64,000 nt of DNA from Actinacidiphila sp. DG2A-62 (GCF_035825295.1 NZ_JAYMGI010000002.1:3105001-3169000), one strand, 5' to 3'. Positions 36,806 through 46,728 are shown, numbered from the stretch's first letter. The notes: generated from the letters alone by a model not told the origin. A program made the numbers and translations.

Positions 36806-37711
36806 TCAGGAGGAGGACGCGGCGGCCCGGCGCGCGGGCTCGCCCGGCTCCGCCTCGCCGGCGGGCGCCGTCTCGCCGGGGCGCACGGCCCCCCGCCCGG
36901 CCGCGTCCTGGAGGGCGAGCCGGCCGACCGCCGCGGCGATGAGCGCCGCGAGGCCGAGGCTGACCGGACCGGTGCCCCAGCCGAGGCCGCCGTGCGACGT
37001 GGCCGCGCCCATCCAGTCGGCGAAGGAGGCCCCCAGCGGACGGGTCAGCACATACGCCCACCAGAAGGCGGCGACGGCGTTCAGACCGGCGAGCCGGGCC
37101 GCCGCGGGCACCGCGATCGCCGCGGCGAACAGCACGCCGGAGGAGAAGTAGCCGAGCGAGAGCGTGCCCGCGGTGAGGTCGCCGGCCGCGGTGCCCAGCG
37201 CGAAGGTGGTGAGCACGGTGGCCCAGTAGAAGCGCTCGCGCCGCGGGGTGTCGATGCTGTGGATGGACAGCGTGCCCTCGCTGCGGTGCCAGGCCACCAG
37301 CACCACCGCGAGCAGCACGGCGAACACCACCGTCGAGACCGCGTACGGGACCCCGGCGACGACGTGCACCACGTCGGCCGCCATGGTGCCGAAGACGCTC
37401 ACCATCACCACCGCGGACCAGTAGATCCAGGGCGAGCAGCGCGCCGCGCGGAACTGCAGCAGCAGCGCGCCGACCAGCCCGAGCAGCCCGATCGCCCCCG
37501 CGACCACCGGGTTCAGCACCCGGCCGAGGAAGTCCGAGGTGGTCTCGCCCATGCCGGTGGTGAGGACCTTGGTCAGCCAGAACCACGCGGTGATCCACAC
37601 CGGCACCTTCGAGGACGCGAACCGGACGGCCGCCGCCCGTGCGGGACCGCCGGACGCGTGCCGGGGTGCGAGCCGCCGGTCGGCGGGAGAGGGGTACTGG
37701 GTCTGCTCCAT
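36806..37711 (-). CDS. DUF347 (COG4705-like) multi-helix membrane protein
   Basis: 301 residues with about eight membrane helices. The repeat motif of the family is visible several times: TKVLTTGMGETTSDFLGRVL, TMAADVVHVVAGVPY, ALGTAAGDLTAGTLSLGYFS and LTRPLGASFADWMGA. Homologues are described only as inner-membrane proteins of unknown function, sometimes linked to metal or acid stress. The start ATG (37711) lies 33 bp from a nested palindrome, so a repressor probably controls it. Confidence 0.87.
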   Translation of the reverse strand: MEQTQYPSPADRRLAPRHASGGPARAAAVRFASSKVPVWITAWFWLTKVLTTGMGETTSDFLGRVLNPVVAGAIGLLGLVGALLLQFRAARCSPWIYWSAVVMVSVFGTMAADVVHVVAGVPYAVSTVVFAVLLAVVLVAWHRSEGTLSIHSIDTPRRERFYWATVLTTFALGTAAGDLTAGTLSLGYFSSGVLFAAAIAVPAAARLAGLNAVAAFWWAYVLTRPLGASFADWMGAATSHGGLGWGTGPVSLGLAALIAAAVGRLALQDAAGRGAVRPGETAPAGEAEPGEPARRAAASSS

Positions 37712-37744
37712 GCGCGAACCGCCGCCTTTCCGGCGCGTGGCGCG

Positions 37745-37786
37745 CCGCGTTCCACTGACTACAGGACTGTAGACGGTGGAACGCGG
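37745..37786 (-). promoter_or_regulatory. Nested-dyad operator upstream of the DUF347 gene
   Basis: Outer arms CCGCGTTCCAC (37745-37755) and GTGGAACGCGG (37776-37786) surround a perfect inner palindrome CTACAG-GA-CTGTAG (37759-37772). The inner TACA...TGTA core resembles BlaI/CopY-type operators; that assignment is inference. Confidence 0.6.
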
Positions 37787-37912
37787 GGAGAGGTTCGCGG
37801 GCCCGGCGGGCTTTACCCGATCTATGCCTGCGGGCGGGCGCCAGGCGCCCGCGCGAGGCCCGCGGGCGCGGGGCTGTGCGTGCGGGCTGTGGGTGCGGGC
37901 TGTGCGTGCGGG

Positions 37913-39280
37913 CTACGCGTGCGGGCGGCCCATCGCGCGGTAGGTCCAGCCGGCCTTGCGCCACACCTCGGGGTCCAGCGCGTTGCGCCCGTCGAGCAGG
38001 CAGCGGCGGCCGGCCGCCTCGCCGAGCGCGACCGGGTCCAGCTCGCGGAACTCGCGCCACTCGGTCAGGTGCAGCACCACGTCGGCGCCGCGGACCGCGT
38101 CCAGCGCGGTCGGAGCGTAGCCGAGGGTGGGGAAGAGCCGGCGCGCGTTGTCCATGCCCTTGGGGTCGTAGACGGTGACCTGGCCGCCCTGGAGCTGGAT
38201 CTGGCCGGCCACGTTGAGCGCGGGCGAGTCGCGCACGTCGTCGGAGTCCGGCTTGAAGGTCGCGCCGAGCACCGCGATCCGGCTGCCCAGGAAGCCGCCG
38301 CCGCCCGAGCCGCGGCCCGGCGCCGCGCCCAGCGCCTCGCGGGCCATCTCGACCATCTGGGTGCGCCGGCGCATGTTGACCGAGTCGACCTCGCGCAGGA
38401 AGGTCAGCGCCTGGTCGGCGCCCAGCTCACCGGCCCTGGCCATGAACGCGCGGATGTCCTTGGGCAGGCAACCGCCGCCGAAGCCGATGCCGGCCCGCAG
38501 GAACTTGCGGCCGATCCGCTCGTCGTAGCCGATCGCCTCGGCGAGCTTGGCGACGTCGCCGCCGGCCGCCTCGCTGACCTCGGCCATCGCGTTGATGAAG
38601 GAGATCTTCGTGGCGAGGAAGGCGTTGGCGGCGGTCTTCACCAGTTCGGCGGTCGGATAGTCGGCCACCACGAACGGGGTGCCCTCCGCGGCCGGCTTGG
38701 CGTAGACCTCCCGCAGGAGCGACTCGGCGCGCGGGCTGTCGACGCCGATCACGATCCGGTCCGGGTGCAGGGTGTCCTGCACGGCGAAGCCCTCGCGCAG
38801 GAACTCCGGGTTCCAGGCCAGCTCGGCGTCCGCGCCGGCCGGCGCCAGTTCGCGCAGCGTCCGCGCGAGCCGGGCCGCGCTGCCCACCGGCACGGTGGAC
38901 TTGCCGACCACCAGCGCGGGCCGGTGCAGGTGTGGCGCGAGCAGCGCGAAGGCGCTCTCCACGTAGCTCATGTCGCAGGCGTACTCGCCCTGTTTCTGCG
39001 GGGTGTTGACGCAGACGAAGTGCACGTCGCCGAACGCGCCGACCTCCTCCCAGGAGGTGGTGAAGCGCAACCGCCCGCTGGAGCCCTCGATCCCGGCCAC
39101 GTGCCGGGCCAGCAGGTCCTCCAGTCCGGGCTCGTACATCGGCACGCGGCCCTGCGCGAGCAGCTCGATCTTGGCCGGGTCGATGTCCAGGCCGAGCACC
39201 TCGAATCCCAGCTCGGCCATCGCGGCCGCGTGGGTGGCGCCGAGGTAGCCGGTGCCGATGACGGTGAGCTTCAGGGGCAT
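37913..39280 (-). CDS. UDP-glucose/GDP-mannose 6-dehydrogenase family protein
   Basis: Oxidises a nucleotide sugar to its uronic acid (probably UDP-glucose to UDP-glucuronate) with two NAD. 455 residues. Seen: the Rossmann start LTVIGTGYLGATHAAAMAEL, VPMYEPGLEDLL, VCVNTPQKQ, STVPVGSA, NPEFLREGFAVQD, the catalytic Cys in GFGGGCLPKDIRAF, and GATFKPDSDDVRDSPAL. The ATG at 39280 lies 7 nt after TATGCT (39293-39288), fitting a leaderless start. UDP-glucuronate would feed teichuronic-type polymers that LCP proteins could attach; LCP6 is divergent. Confidence 0.94.
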   Translation of the reverse strand: MPLKLTVIGTGYLGATHAAAMAELGFEVLGLDIDPAKIELLAQGRVPMYEPGLEDLLARHVAGIEGSSGRLRFTTSWEEVGAFGDVHFVCVNTPQKQGEYACDMSYVESAFALLAPHLHRPALVVGKSTVPVGSAARLARTLRELAPAGADAELAWNPEFLREGFAVQDTLHPDRIVIGVDSPRAESLLREVYAKPAAEGTPFVVADYPTAELVKTAANAFLATKISFINAMAEVSEAAGGDVAKLAEAIGYDERIGRKFLRAGIGFGGGCLPKDIRAFMARAGELGADQALTFLREVDSVNMRRRTQMVEMAREALGAAPGRGSGGGGFLGSRIAVLGATFKPDSDDVRDSPALNVAGQIQLQGGQVTVYDPKGMDNARRLFPTLGYAPTALDAVRGADVVLHLTEWREFRELDPVALGEAAGRRCLLDGRNALDPEVWRKAGWTYRAMGRPHA

Positions 39281-39420
39281 GCCGGAGAGCATAGTCCGCA
39301 CGGCCTGCGGCGATAGCGAGTGCGGTATCCGCCAAACCGTGGCCGAGCCGCAGGCCACAGGTCCACAATGCGTGCATAGATCGCATGGGGAGATCTTTGG
39401 GGCGGCGTGGGGAGCGCATC

Positions 39421-40775
39421 GTGGCCGAGGGGACGGACGCCGCAGTCGGCGGTGTGGCGCAAGGCGGTACGGCGGGGGCAGGGCCGGCGGGGGCGGCGGG
39501 GGCAGGGCCGGCGGGTGCAGGGCCGGGCCGGCGGCGGAGCCGGAGGAAGCGGCCACGGACGGGGGCGCCCGTGCCTCCCTGCCACAACAGGACTCCGGCC
39601 CCGGCCCCGAACTCCCGCCGCCCGGCGGCCCCGAGACCCCCGAGGACGCCGACAGCCCCGAGGACCCCCAGGACCCCCAGGACCCCCACGACCCGGACAG
39701 CCCCGACGACCCCGACGATCCCGACGCCCCCGCCCGGCGGGCGCGGCGCCGGCGGCGTACCCGGCGGGTGCTGCTGGGCGCGCTGATCCTGCTGTGCACC
39801 GGCGTGCTGCTGGTCGCGGGCACGGTCTTCTGGGCGTACGAGCACTACACCGGCCGGGTCCAGCGCATCGCCAACGTCTTCCCCACGAACGTGCCGGCCT
39901 CGGCGCTGCCCCCGCCGTCGAAGGACGGCAGCCAGACGTTCCTGCTGGTCGGCGTCGACGCGCGCTCGGACCTGCCGACCACCGGCAAGGACGCGAAGGC
40001 GCCGGAGTGGAAGCCGGGCGCCCAGCGCAGCGACACGATGATGCTGGTCCACCTCCCCGCCGACCACAAACACGCCTATGTCGTCTCGCTCCCCCGCGAC
40101 TCCTGGGTGGACATCCCCGGCCACGGCAGGGCGAAGCTCAACGCCGCCTTCTCCTGGGGCGGCCCGCCGCTGCTGATCGACACCGTGCAGCGGCTGACCA
40201 AGGTGACCGTCGACCACCTGGCGGTGATCGACTGGAGCGGCTTCAAGAAGCTGACGGACGCGGTCGGCGGCGTCGACATCACCGTGGACAAGACGGTCAG
40301 GAGATACAACGGCCCCGGGGGCTACTGGACCGCCGGCACCCACCACATGGACGGCGCGGACGGCCTGGACTACGTACGCGAGCGGTACGGCCTGCCGCGC
40401 GGCGACCTCGACCGCACCCACCGCCAGCAGAACTTCCTGCGCGCGGTGCTGTCCAAGATGCTCTCCGGCGGCACCTTCTCCAACCCGCTCAAGCTCAAGC
40501 GGACGCTGGACCAGGTGACCTCGGTGGTCAGCGTGGACGACCGGCTGTCGGACTCCGACCTGCGCGGCCTGGTGTGGAAGATGCGCGGTGTGCGCTCCTC
40601 GGACATGGTCTTCATGAACGCGCCGGTGGCCGGTTTCGACACCATCGCCAGGCAGTCGGTGGTGCTGCTGGACCCCAACGGCACGTCGGAGCTGTGGGAA
40701 GCGCTGCGCAACGACACCATGGACACGTACGTGGCGACGCACACCCTGGACTCGCTCGGCGACAAGGTGTCGTGA
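39421..40775 (+). CDS. LCP family protein 6 (frame broken near 39528)
   Basis: A GTG at 39421 after GGGGAG starts MAEGTDAAVGGVAQGGTAGA, but the acidic linker AAEPEEAATDGGARASLPQQ and everything after are in another frame whose own upstream codons make an unnatural Gly/Arg-rich sequence. One missing G in 39520-39530 accounts for it, giving about 451 residues. A Pro/Asp repeat linker precedes a membrane helix (VLLGALILLCTGVLLVAGTV) and the LCP domain (TFLLVGVDARSDLPTTGKDA, RSDTMMLVHLPADHKHAYVV, SLPRDSWVDIPG, YVRERYGLPRGDLDRTHRQQ). No LytR_C domain. Confidence 0.86.
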
Positions 40776-40902
40776 GACCACCGGCGGGCGGGCCGGGCGG
40801 TGTCGTGAAGCTCACGTGTCGCGCCCGTACGCGGCACCGCCCCCGCGCACCTAGGATCGTGGGGTTACTTAACGGTAGTTAGCACCCGGGGAGTGAGACT
40901 CA

Positions 40903-42060
40903 GTGGCCGGAACCTCCGATTTCGACTTCTTCCGGACCTCCGAGGAGCATGACATGCTCCGGGACGCGGTCCGCTCGCTCGCCGAGGCCAAGATCGCCCC
41001 CTTCGCGGCCGAGGTCGACGAGCAGGCGCGCTTCCCGCAGGAGGCGCGCGAGGCGCTGGAGGCCAACGACCTGCACGCCGTGCACGTGCCGGAGGAGTTC
41101 GGCGGCGCGGGCGCCGACGCGCTCTCCACGGTGATCGTGATCGAGGAGATCGCCCGCGTGTGCGCCTCCTCCTCGCTGATCCCGGCGGTCAACAAGCTGG
41201 GCTCGCTGCCGGTGCAGCTGTCCGGCTCGCCGGAGCTGAAGGCGCGGTACCTGGGCGCGCTGGCGCGCGGCGAGGGCATGTTCTCGTACTGCCTGTCCGA
41301 GCCGGAGGCGGGTTCCGACGCGGCCGGGATGAAGACCCGCGCGGTGCGCGACGGCGACTTCTACGTCCTCGACGGCGTCAAGCGCTGGATCACCAACGCG
41401 GGCGTCTCGGACTTCTACACCGTCATGGCGGTCACCGACCCGGACAAGCGCTCCAAGGGCATCTCGGCGTTCGTGGTGGAGAAGGGCGACGAGGGCGTGT
41501 CGTTCGGCGCGCCGGAGAAGAAGCTCGGCATCAAGGGCTCGCCGACCCGCGAGGTCTACTTCGACAACGTGCGCATCCCGGCCGACCGGCTGATCGGCGC
41601 GGAGGGCACCGGGTTCGCCACCGCCATGAAGACCCTGGACCACACCCGGATCACCATCGCCGCGCAGGCCCTCGGCATCGCCCAGGGCGCCCTCGACTAC
41701 GCCAAGGGCTACGTCAAGGAGCGCAAGCAGTTCGGCAAGGCCATCGCGGACTTCCAGGGCATCCAGTTCATGCTGGCCGACATGGCGATGAAGCTGGAGG
41801 CCGCCCGCCAGCTGACCTACGCCGCCGCCGCGAAGTCCGAGCGCGTGGACGCCGACCTCACCTTCTTCGGCGCCGCCGCCAAGTGCTACGCCTCCGACGT
41901 CGCGATGGACATCACCACCGACGCCGTGCAGCTCCTCGGCGGCTACGGCTACACCCGCGACTACCCGGTCGAGCGGATGATGCGCGACGCCAAAATCACG
42001 CAGATCTACGAGGGCACCAACCAGGTCCAGCGCATCGTGATGGCCCGCAACCTGCCGTAG
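40903..42060 (+). CDS. Acyl-CoA dehydrogenase
   Basis: FAD enzyme that makes the 2,3-double bond in acyl-CoA, as in fatty-acid or branched amino-acid breakdown. 385 residues, GTG start after CGGGGAG. Seen: FSYCLSEPEAGSDAAGMKT, RWITNAGVSDFYTVMAVTD, ERKQFGKAIADFQGIQFMLA, QLLGGYGYTRDYPVERMMRD and the catalytic Glu in ITQIYEGTNQVQRIVMARN. Length and motifs match the short/branched-chain group; exact substrate unknown. It stands alone. Confidence 0.95.
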   Translation: MAGTSDFDFFRTSEEHDMLRDAVRSLAEAKIAPFAAEVDEQARFPQEAREALEANDLHAVHVPEEFGGAGADALSTVIVIEEIARVCASSSLIPAVNKLGSLPVQLSGSPELKARYLGALARGEGMFSYCLSEPEAGSDAAGMKTRAVRDGDFYVLDGVKRWITNAGVSDFYTVMAVTDPDKRSKGISAFVVEKGDEGVSFGAPEKKLGIKGSPTREVYFDNVRIPADRLIGAEGTGFATAMKTLDHTRITIAAQALGIAQGALDYAKGYVKERKQFGKAIADFQGIQFMLADMAMKLEAARQLTYAAAAKSERVDADLTFFGAAAKCYASDVAMDITTDAVQLLGGYGYTRDYPVERMMRDAKITQIYEGTNQVQRIVMARNLP

Positions 42061-42267
42061 CGGACGGCCGCACGCGGCGGGCTCCCGTCGCCGCGACCAC
42101 CCGCGGCGGACGAGGAGTCGGCAGTACCGCGCCGGCGCACCGTAAGGACACCGGGGCGTCGGACGGTGCTCGGCGCGGGGTCGCCCGGGTGTCGCCCGCA
42201 GGCGCGAGGCTGCCGGGCGTCGGGCCGGCCGCGGCCGGCCGAGCGGGCGAGACGGCCGGGGGTGGTC

Positions 42268-43284
42268 ATGCGGGCAGCCGGCCCCGAGGCAGCGGGCCCG
42301 CGGCCGGCAGGACCGCCGGCCGCGCGGTCGTCCGAGGGCGCGCGGCGGCGGGCGCCGTGGCGCACGCTCGCGGGGCTCGCCCCCGCCGTGCTGGTCGGCG
42401 GCTGGATCGCCTGGCACTGGCCGGTGGTGGCCGACGGCGTACGGCGGCTGCTCGGCGCGCATCCGCTGTGGCTGCTGGCCGCGATCGCCGCGACGGCCCT
42501 CGGCTGGGCGGCCAACGCGGTCGCGCGGCAGGGCACGGTGCTCGAACCGCTGCCCGCCGGGACCCTGCTGGCCACACAGTTCGCCGCCACCGCCGCCGGA
42601 CAGCTCGCGCCCGCCGGGATCGGCGCGAGCGCGGTCAACCTGCGCTTCCTGCGCACCCGGGGGCTGCCGCCGGCCCGCTCCACCGCGGCGCTCGCGCTGT
42701 ACTCGCTGGCGGAGTCGGCCGCGCGGGTCTTCCTGCTGCTGGTGCTGCTGGCCGCCTTCCCGCACGCGCTGCACGCCGGCGGCACGGTGTCCGCGCCGCA
42801 CGGCGCCGCTCTGGTGCTGCTGGTGGCGGGCGCGGCGCTGGCGCCCGCGGTCGCGGCGGTCGTGCTCGTGGCGATGCGGCGGGTGCGGCGCGCCGTGGCG
42901 GGCTTCCTGGCCGGCGCGCTGGCCGACGCCCGCGCGGTGCACCGCCGCCCGGCGCGTGCGCTGGCGCTGTGGGGTGGCTCGCTGGCCTTCCCGCTGCTCC
43001 AGGCGGGCGCGATGGCCGCGGTGGCGCTGGCGCTCGACATGCCGGTGCCGGCCGCCCACGTCGCCCTCGCCTACCTCGCGGCGACCTGCCTGGCCACGGT
43101 GGTGCCCTCGCCGGGCGGCATCGGCTCGGTCGACGCGGCGCTGACCGTCGCCCTGGTCGCCGCGGGCTCCCCCACCGCCACGGCGGCCTCGGCGGTCCTC
43201 GGCTTCCGGCTGATCACCGTGTGGCTGCCGCTGCCGGCGGCGGCGCTCGCCCTGAGCACGCTGGTGCGCCGCGGTGTGCTGTGA
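42268..43284 (+). CDS. Lysylphosphatidylglycerol synthase-TM/flippase-like membrane protein
   Basis: 338 residues, ATG at 42268 after GGGGG. About eight membrane helices in the PF03706 pattern: AATALGWAANAVARQGTVL, LATQFAATAAGQLAPAGIGA, ATCLATVVPSPGGIGSVDAA, VLGFRLITVWLPLPAAALAL. The catalytic aminoacyl-transferase domain of MprF is absent, so this is the flippase-like half only, as in many actinobacterial glycan-assembly proteins. The substrate is unknown. Confidence 0.88.
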   Translation: MRAAGPEAAGPRPAGPPAARSSEGARRRAPWRTLAGLAPAVLVGGWIAWHWPVVADGVRRLLGAHPLWLLAAIAATALGWAANAVARQGTVLEPLPAGTLLATQFAATAAGQLAPAGIGASAVNLRFLRTRGLPPARSTAALALYSLAESAARVFLLLVLLAAFPHALHAGGTVSAPHGAALVLLVAGAALAPAVAAVVLVAMRRVRRAVAGFLAGALADARAVHRRPARALALWGGSLAFPLLQAGAMAAVALALDMPVPAAHVALAYLAATCLATVVPSPGGIGSVDAALTVALVAAGSPTATAASAVLGFRLITVWLPLPAAALALSTLVRRGVL

Positions 43285-43436
43285 CGGCCGCCGGGCCGCC
43301 GGCGACGGCCGCGACCGGGGCCGGGCGGTGCGCGGGCCGGTGCGCCGGGCCGGTGCGCCGGGCCGGTGTCCGCGGGAGGACCCGGCGGCCCGGGCGCGCC
43401 CGCGGACGCCGCCCGCCCGCGCCGGACCGGCATCGT

Positions 43437-43442
43437 TAGGGT
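43437..43442 (+). promoter_or_regulatory. -10 element of the dipeptidase gene
   Basis: TAGGGT followed by exactly 7 nt and the ATG at 43450; no Shine-Dalgarno sequence. A leaderless start is likely. Confidence 0.6.
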
Positions 43443-43449
43443 GGCGGGC

Positions 43450-44640
43450 ATGGACTACCTCGCGCGCGCTTCCGAGCTGCTGGCCGCCCACCCCGTCGTG
43501 GACGGGCACAACGACCTGCCCTCGCAGTTCCGGCACCAGGTGGCGTACGACCTGGACCGCCTCGACATCGCCGCCGACCAGAGCGGCCGGACGCACACCG
43601 ACATCCCCCGGCTGCGCCGCGGCGGCGTGGGCGCGCAGTTCTGGTCGGTGTACGTGTCGTGCGAGCTGACGGGCGGCGCGGCCGTCACCGCGACGCTGGA
43701 GCAGATCGACCTGGTCAAGCGGCTGGCCGCGCGCCACCCCGACGACCTGCGGCTGGCCTTCGACGCCGACGGGGTCGAGGCCGCGCGCGCCGACGGCCGG
43801 ATCGCCTCGCTGCTCGGCGCCGAGGGCGGCCACTCGATCGACTGCTCGCTCGGTGTGCTGCGGCAGCTGTACGACCTGGGCGTGCGCTACATGACGCTCA
43901 CCCACAACGACAACACCCCCTGGGCGGACTCGGCGACCGACGAGCCGAAGGCGGGCGGGCTGACCGCGTTCGGCGAGGAGGTGGTCCGTGAGATGAACCG
44001 GCTCGGGATGCTCGTGGACCTCTCGCACGTCTCGCCCGACACCATGCGCGCCGCGCTGCGCGTCACCGAGGCGCCGGTGCTGTTCTCGCACTCCTCCGCC
44101 CGCGCGGTCTGCGACCACGTCCGCAACGTCCCCGACGACGTGCTCGCCCAGCTCCCGGCCAACGGCGGCGTGGCGATGGCCACGTTCGTGCCGAAGTTCA
44201 TCCTGCCCGCGGCCATCGAGTGGACCGAGGCGGCCGACGCCAACATGGCCGCGCACGGCTTCCACGCGCTGGACACGACGCCGGAGGGCATGGCCGTGCA
44301 GCGCGCCTTCGAGGCCGCGCACCCGCGCCCGGTCGCCACCGAGGCGACGGTCGCCGACCACCTGGACCACATGCGGGAGGTCGCCGGCATCGACCACATC
44401 GGCATCGGCGGCGACTTCGACGGCACCGCCTTCACCCCGCGCGGCCTGGACGACGTCGCCGGCTACCCGAACCTGATCGCCGAACTCCTGCGCCGCGGCT
44501 GGTCCGAGGCGGACCTGGCGAAGCTCACCTGGGACAACGCGCTGCGGGTGCTGCGCGACGCGCAGTCGGCGGCGGTGGCGCTGCGGGCGCGGCGCGAGCC
44601 GTCCGCGGCGACGATCGGCCGACTCGACGGCAAGGGCTGA
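43450..44640 (+). CDS. Membrane-type dipeptidase, peptidase family M19
   Basis: Zinc dipeptidase of the renal-dipeptidase/amidohydrolase fold. 396 residues. Metal-site motifs are all present: [13 protein letters not shown] (HxD), [12 protein letters not shown] (Glu), [17 protein letters not shown] (His) and [19 protein letters not shown]. No signal peptide, so it acts in the cytoplasm despite the family name. It may cleave D-containing or other dipeptides. Downstream 44641-44811 is GC-rich without features. Confidence 0.95.
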   Translation: MDYLARASELLAAHPVVDGHNDLPSQFRHQVAYDLDRLDIAADQSGRTHTDIPRLRRGGVGAQFWSVYVSCELTGGAAVTATLEQIDLVKRLAARHPDDLRLAFDADGVEAARADGRIASLLGAEGGHSIDCSLGVLRQLYDLGVRYMTLTHNDNTPWADSATDEPKAGGLTAFGEEVVREMNRLGMLVDLSHVSPDTMRAALRVTEAPVLFSHSSARAVCDHVRNVPDDVLAQLPANGGVAMATFVPKFILPAAIEWTEAADANMAAHGFHALDTTPEGMAVQRAFEAAHPRPVATEATVADHLDHMREVAGIDHIGIGGDFDGTAFTPRGLDDVAGYPNLIAELLRRGWSEADLAKLTWDNALRVLRDAQSAAVALRARREPSAATIGRLDGKG

Positions 44641-44811
44641 GGCCCGGCCCGCCACCTCCCGGCCCGCCGGCCCCGGCGCGCGGCCCTCCGGCGCGCCACC
44701 CCGCGGGGCGAGGCCCCCGGGCCCGCCACCCAGCGGCGCGCAGCCCCCGGCCACCGGCCCCGGCCCCGGCCCCGCGAGCCTTCCGGCGCGCACGCCCGGT
44801 CCGCGCCGGGC

Positions 44812-45528
44812 TCAGCGCTCGCCGGGCGTCGCCGCGCCCTGGGCCGGCGCGGCCAGGCCCGCGCAGAGCAGGCGGACGATGGACCGCGCCTCGGGCTCCC
44901 AGCCGGGCTGGTCGTGCGAGGAGCAGATGCCGCTCATGGCCCGGAAGAGGGTCTCGGGGCCGATGTCCGCACGGATCGCGCCCGCGGCGACCGCCGCGGA
45001 CATCAGGTGCCCGAGCGCGTCGATCATGTCCGCGCGGGCCCGCGGGAAGACGGGCGAGCCGAGGTCCATGACCGCCTTCAGCGCGACCGCGGTGCTGCGG
45101 CTCCCGGCCGCGTGGTCGACGAGCTGCTGCAGGAAGGCCGCGATCGCGTCCTGCGGCGGCAGGGTCTCCAGCAGCCCCGGCGCGGCGGCGCACAGATCGC
45201 GCACCCGCTGGTCGTAGACGGCCTCGACGATGCCCTCGCGGGTCGAGAAGTGCCGGTAGAAGGTGCCGACCCCGACGCCCGCGCGCCGCGCGATCTCCTC
45301 GACCCGGATGTCCGCCTCCCCGGCCGCGAACGCCTCCCGCGCCACCGCCACGAGCGCCTCCCGGTTGCGCAGGGCCTGCGCCCGCCGCGGCTTCCGCGGC
45401 CCGGTCGCGGGCTCCGCCGCGCCCTCGGAACCCGGCGCGGTCGCGGTGCCCGGGGCTCCCGTAGCCGCGGTCCCGGCCCCGGGGTCCCGCGCGGCCTCCA
45501 CGCGTCCGGGCGCCCGCCTCGCGTCCAC
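44812..45528 (-). CDS. TetR family regulator
   Basis: 238 residues from a GTG with GGAGG upstream. After a low-complexity N-terminus (about 45 residues), the DNA-binding domain reads NREALVAVAREAFAAGEADI, VEEIARRAGVGVGTFYRHFS, TREGIVEAVYDQRV. The ligand domain (RSTAVALKAVMDLGSPVFPR) is all-alpha. It is divergent from an aldo/keto reductase gene with a long palindrome in between, so it most likely represses both itself and the reductase. Confidence 0.93.
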   Translation of the reverse strand: MDARRAPGRVEAARDPGAGTAATGAPGTATAPGSEGAAEPATGPRKPRRAQALRNREALVAVAREAFAAGEADIRVEEIARRAGVGVGTFYRHFSTREGIVEAVYDQRVRDLCAAAPGLLETLPPQDAIAAFLQQLVDHAAGSRSTAVALKAVMDLGSPVFPRARADMIDALGHLMSAAVAAGAIRADIGPETLFRAMSGICSSHDQPGWEPEARSIVRLLCAGLAAPAQGAATPGER

Positions 45529-45607
45529 GCCGCCGCCTCCTCCCGCACAGGGCCGCCGCGGGCGTCACGTCCCGTCCGGCGCACGCGCGGACCCGGCCCG
45601 CGCGCTG

Positions 45608-45646
45608 CCCCCACCCTACCGGAATCCGGTTCCGGTAGGGTGGGGG
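45608..45646. promoter_or_regulatory. TetR operator between tetR and the aldo/keto reductase gene
   Basis: Perfect 17-bp arms, CCCCCACCCTACCGGAA (45608-45624) and its complement (45630-45646), around the spacer TCCGG. A partial half-site GGAAT-CTG-ATTCC follows at 45645-45657. It is centred in the divergent promoter region. Confidence 0.75.
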
Positions 45647-45678
45647 AATCTGATTCCGGTTTTGGAGGGGACGACCCC

Positions 45679-46728
45679 ATGGACCACACCACGTTCGGCC
45701 GGCACACCGGCCTGCGCGTGTCCGAGTACGCGCTCGGCACCGCCACCTTCGGGACCGGTCCTGGCGCCGGCGCGGGGCCCGAGGAGGCCGCCGCGATCTT
45801 CCACGCCTTCGCCGAGGCCGGCGGCACCTTCGTCGACACCGCCGACGCGTACCAGGGCGGCACGTCCGAGACGGTGCTCGGCGGCCTGCTCGGCGCCGAC
45901 CGGGACGCCTTCGTACTGGCGACCAAGTACACCCGCGGCAGCGGCGAGCGCACCGGCGCCGGCGCCGCCGGCAACGACCGCAGGACGATGGTCCGTTCGC
46001 TGGAGGCGAGCCTGCGCCGGCTCGGGACCGACTACGTGGACGTGTACTGGGCGCACCTGCCGGACGGGCTGACACCCGTCGCGGAGATCGTCGCGGCCTT
46101 CGACGACCTGGTCAGGGCCGGCAAGATCCTGCACGGCGGCCTGTCCAACTTCCCGGCCTGGCGGGTGGCCGCCGCCGCCACGGCCGCCGACCTGCGCGAC
46201 CGGGCGCGCATCGTCGGCATCCAGGTCGAGTACAGCCTCGCCGAGCGCACCGCCGAGCGCGAACTGCTGCCGATGGCCGAGGCGTTCGGCCTCGGCGCGG
46301 CGCTCTACGGCCCGCTGGCCGGCGGTCTGCTGACCGGCAAGCACCGGCGCGGCGAGGACAGCCTGCGCAAGCGGCGCGGCGCGGTGCGGGAGGAGGACGC
46401 GCACACCGCGGCGGTGCTGGACGAGGTGCTGGCGGTCGCGCAAGAGACCGGCGCCGGCGCCGCGCAGGTGTCCGTGGCCTGGCTGAGGGCGCGGGCCGCG
46501 CGCTCGGCCACCGCCTTCGTCCCGGTGGTCGGCCCGCGCACGACCGCGCAACTGGACGCGTACCTGGGCGCGTTGGACCTCGACCTGGACGACGCGCACT
46601 ACGAGCGGCTGGAACGGGCGAGCGCGGTCGCGCTCGGCACCCCGCACGACCCGGTGGCCGCCGCCCTGCCCTCGATCCTCGGCGGCCCCGGCGCACGCGT
46701 ACGCCGCCACCCGGTGCCGGTGGTCTGA
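45679..46728 (+). CDS. Aldo/keto reductase
   Basis: NADPH-dependent (alpha/beta)8-barrel reductase of carbonyl compounds. 349 residues, ATG after GGAGGGG. The catalytic Asp, Tyr, Lys and His are in VDTADAYQGGTSETVLG, VLATKYTRGSGER and DVYWAHLPDGLTPV. Cofactor-binding end: VPVVGPRTTAQLDAYLGAL. Likely induced when the TetR protein binds its ligand, which may be a reactive aldehyde or the substrate; this is inferred from the divergent arrangement. Confidence 0.93.
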   Translation: MDHTTFGRHTGLRVSEYALGTATFGTGPGAGAGPEEAAAIFHAFAEAGGTFVDTADAYQGGTSETVLGGLLGADRDAFVLATKYTRGSGERTGAGAAGNDRRTMVRSLEASLRRLGTDYVDVYWAHLPDGLTPVAEIVAAFDDLVRAGKILHGGLSNFPAWRVAAAATAADLRDRARIVGIQVEYSLAERTAERELLPMAEAFGLGAALYGPLAGGLLTGKHRRGEDSLRKRRGAVREEDAHTAAVLDEVLAVAQETGAGAAQVSVAWLRARAARSATAFVPVVGPRTTAQLDAYLGALDLDLDDAHYERLERASAVALGTPHDPVAAALPSILGGPGARVRRHPVPVV

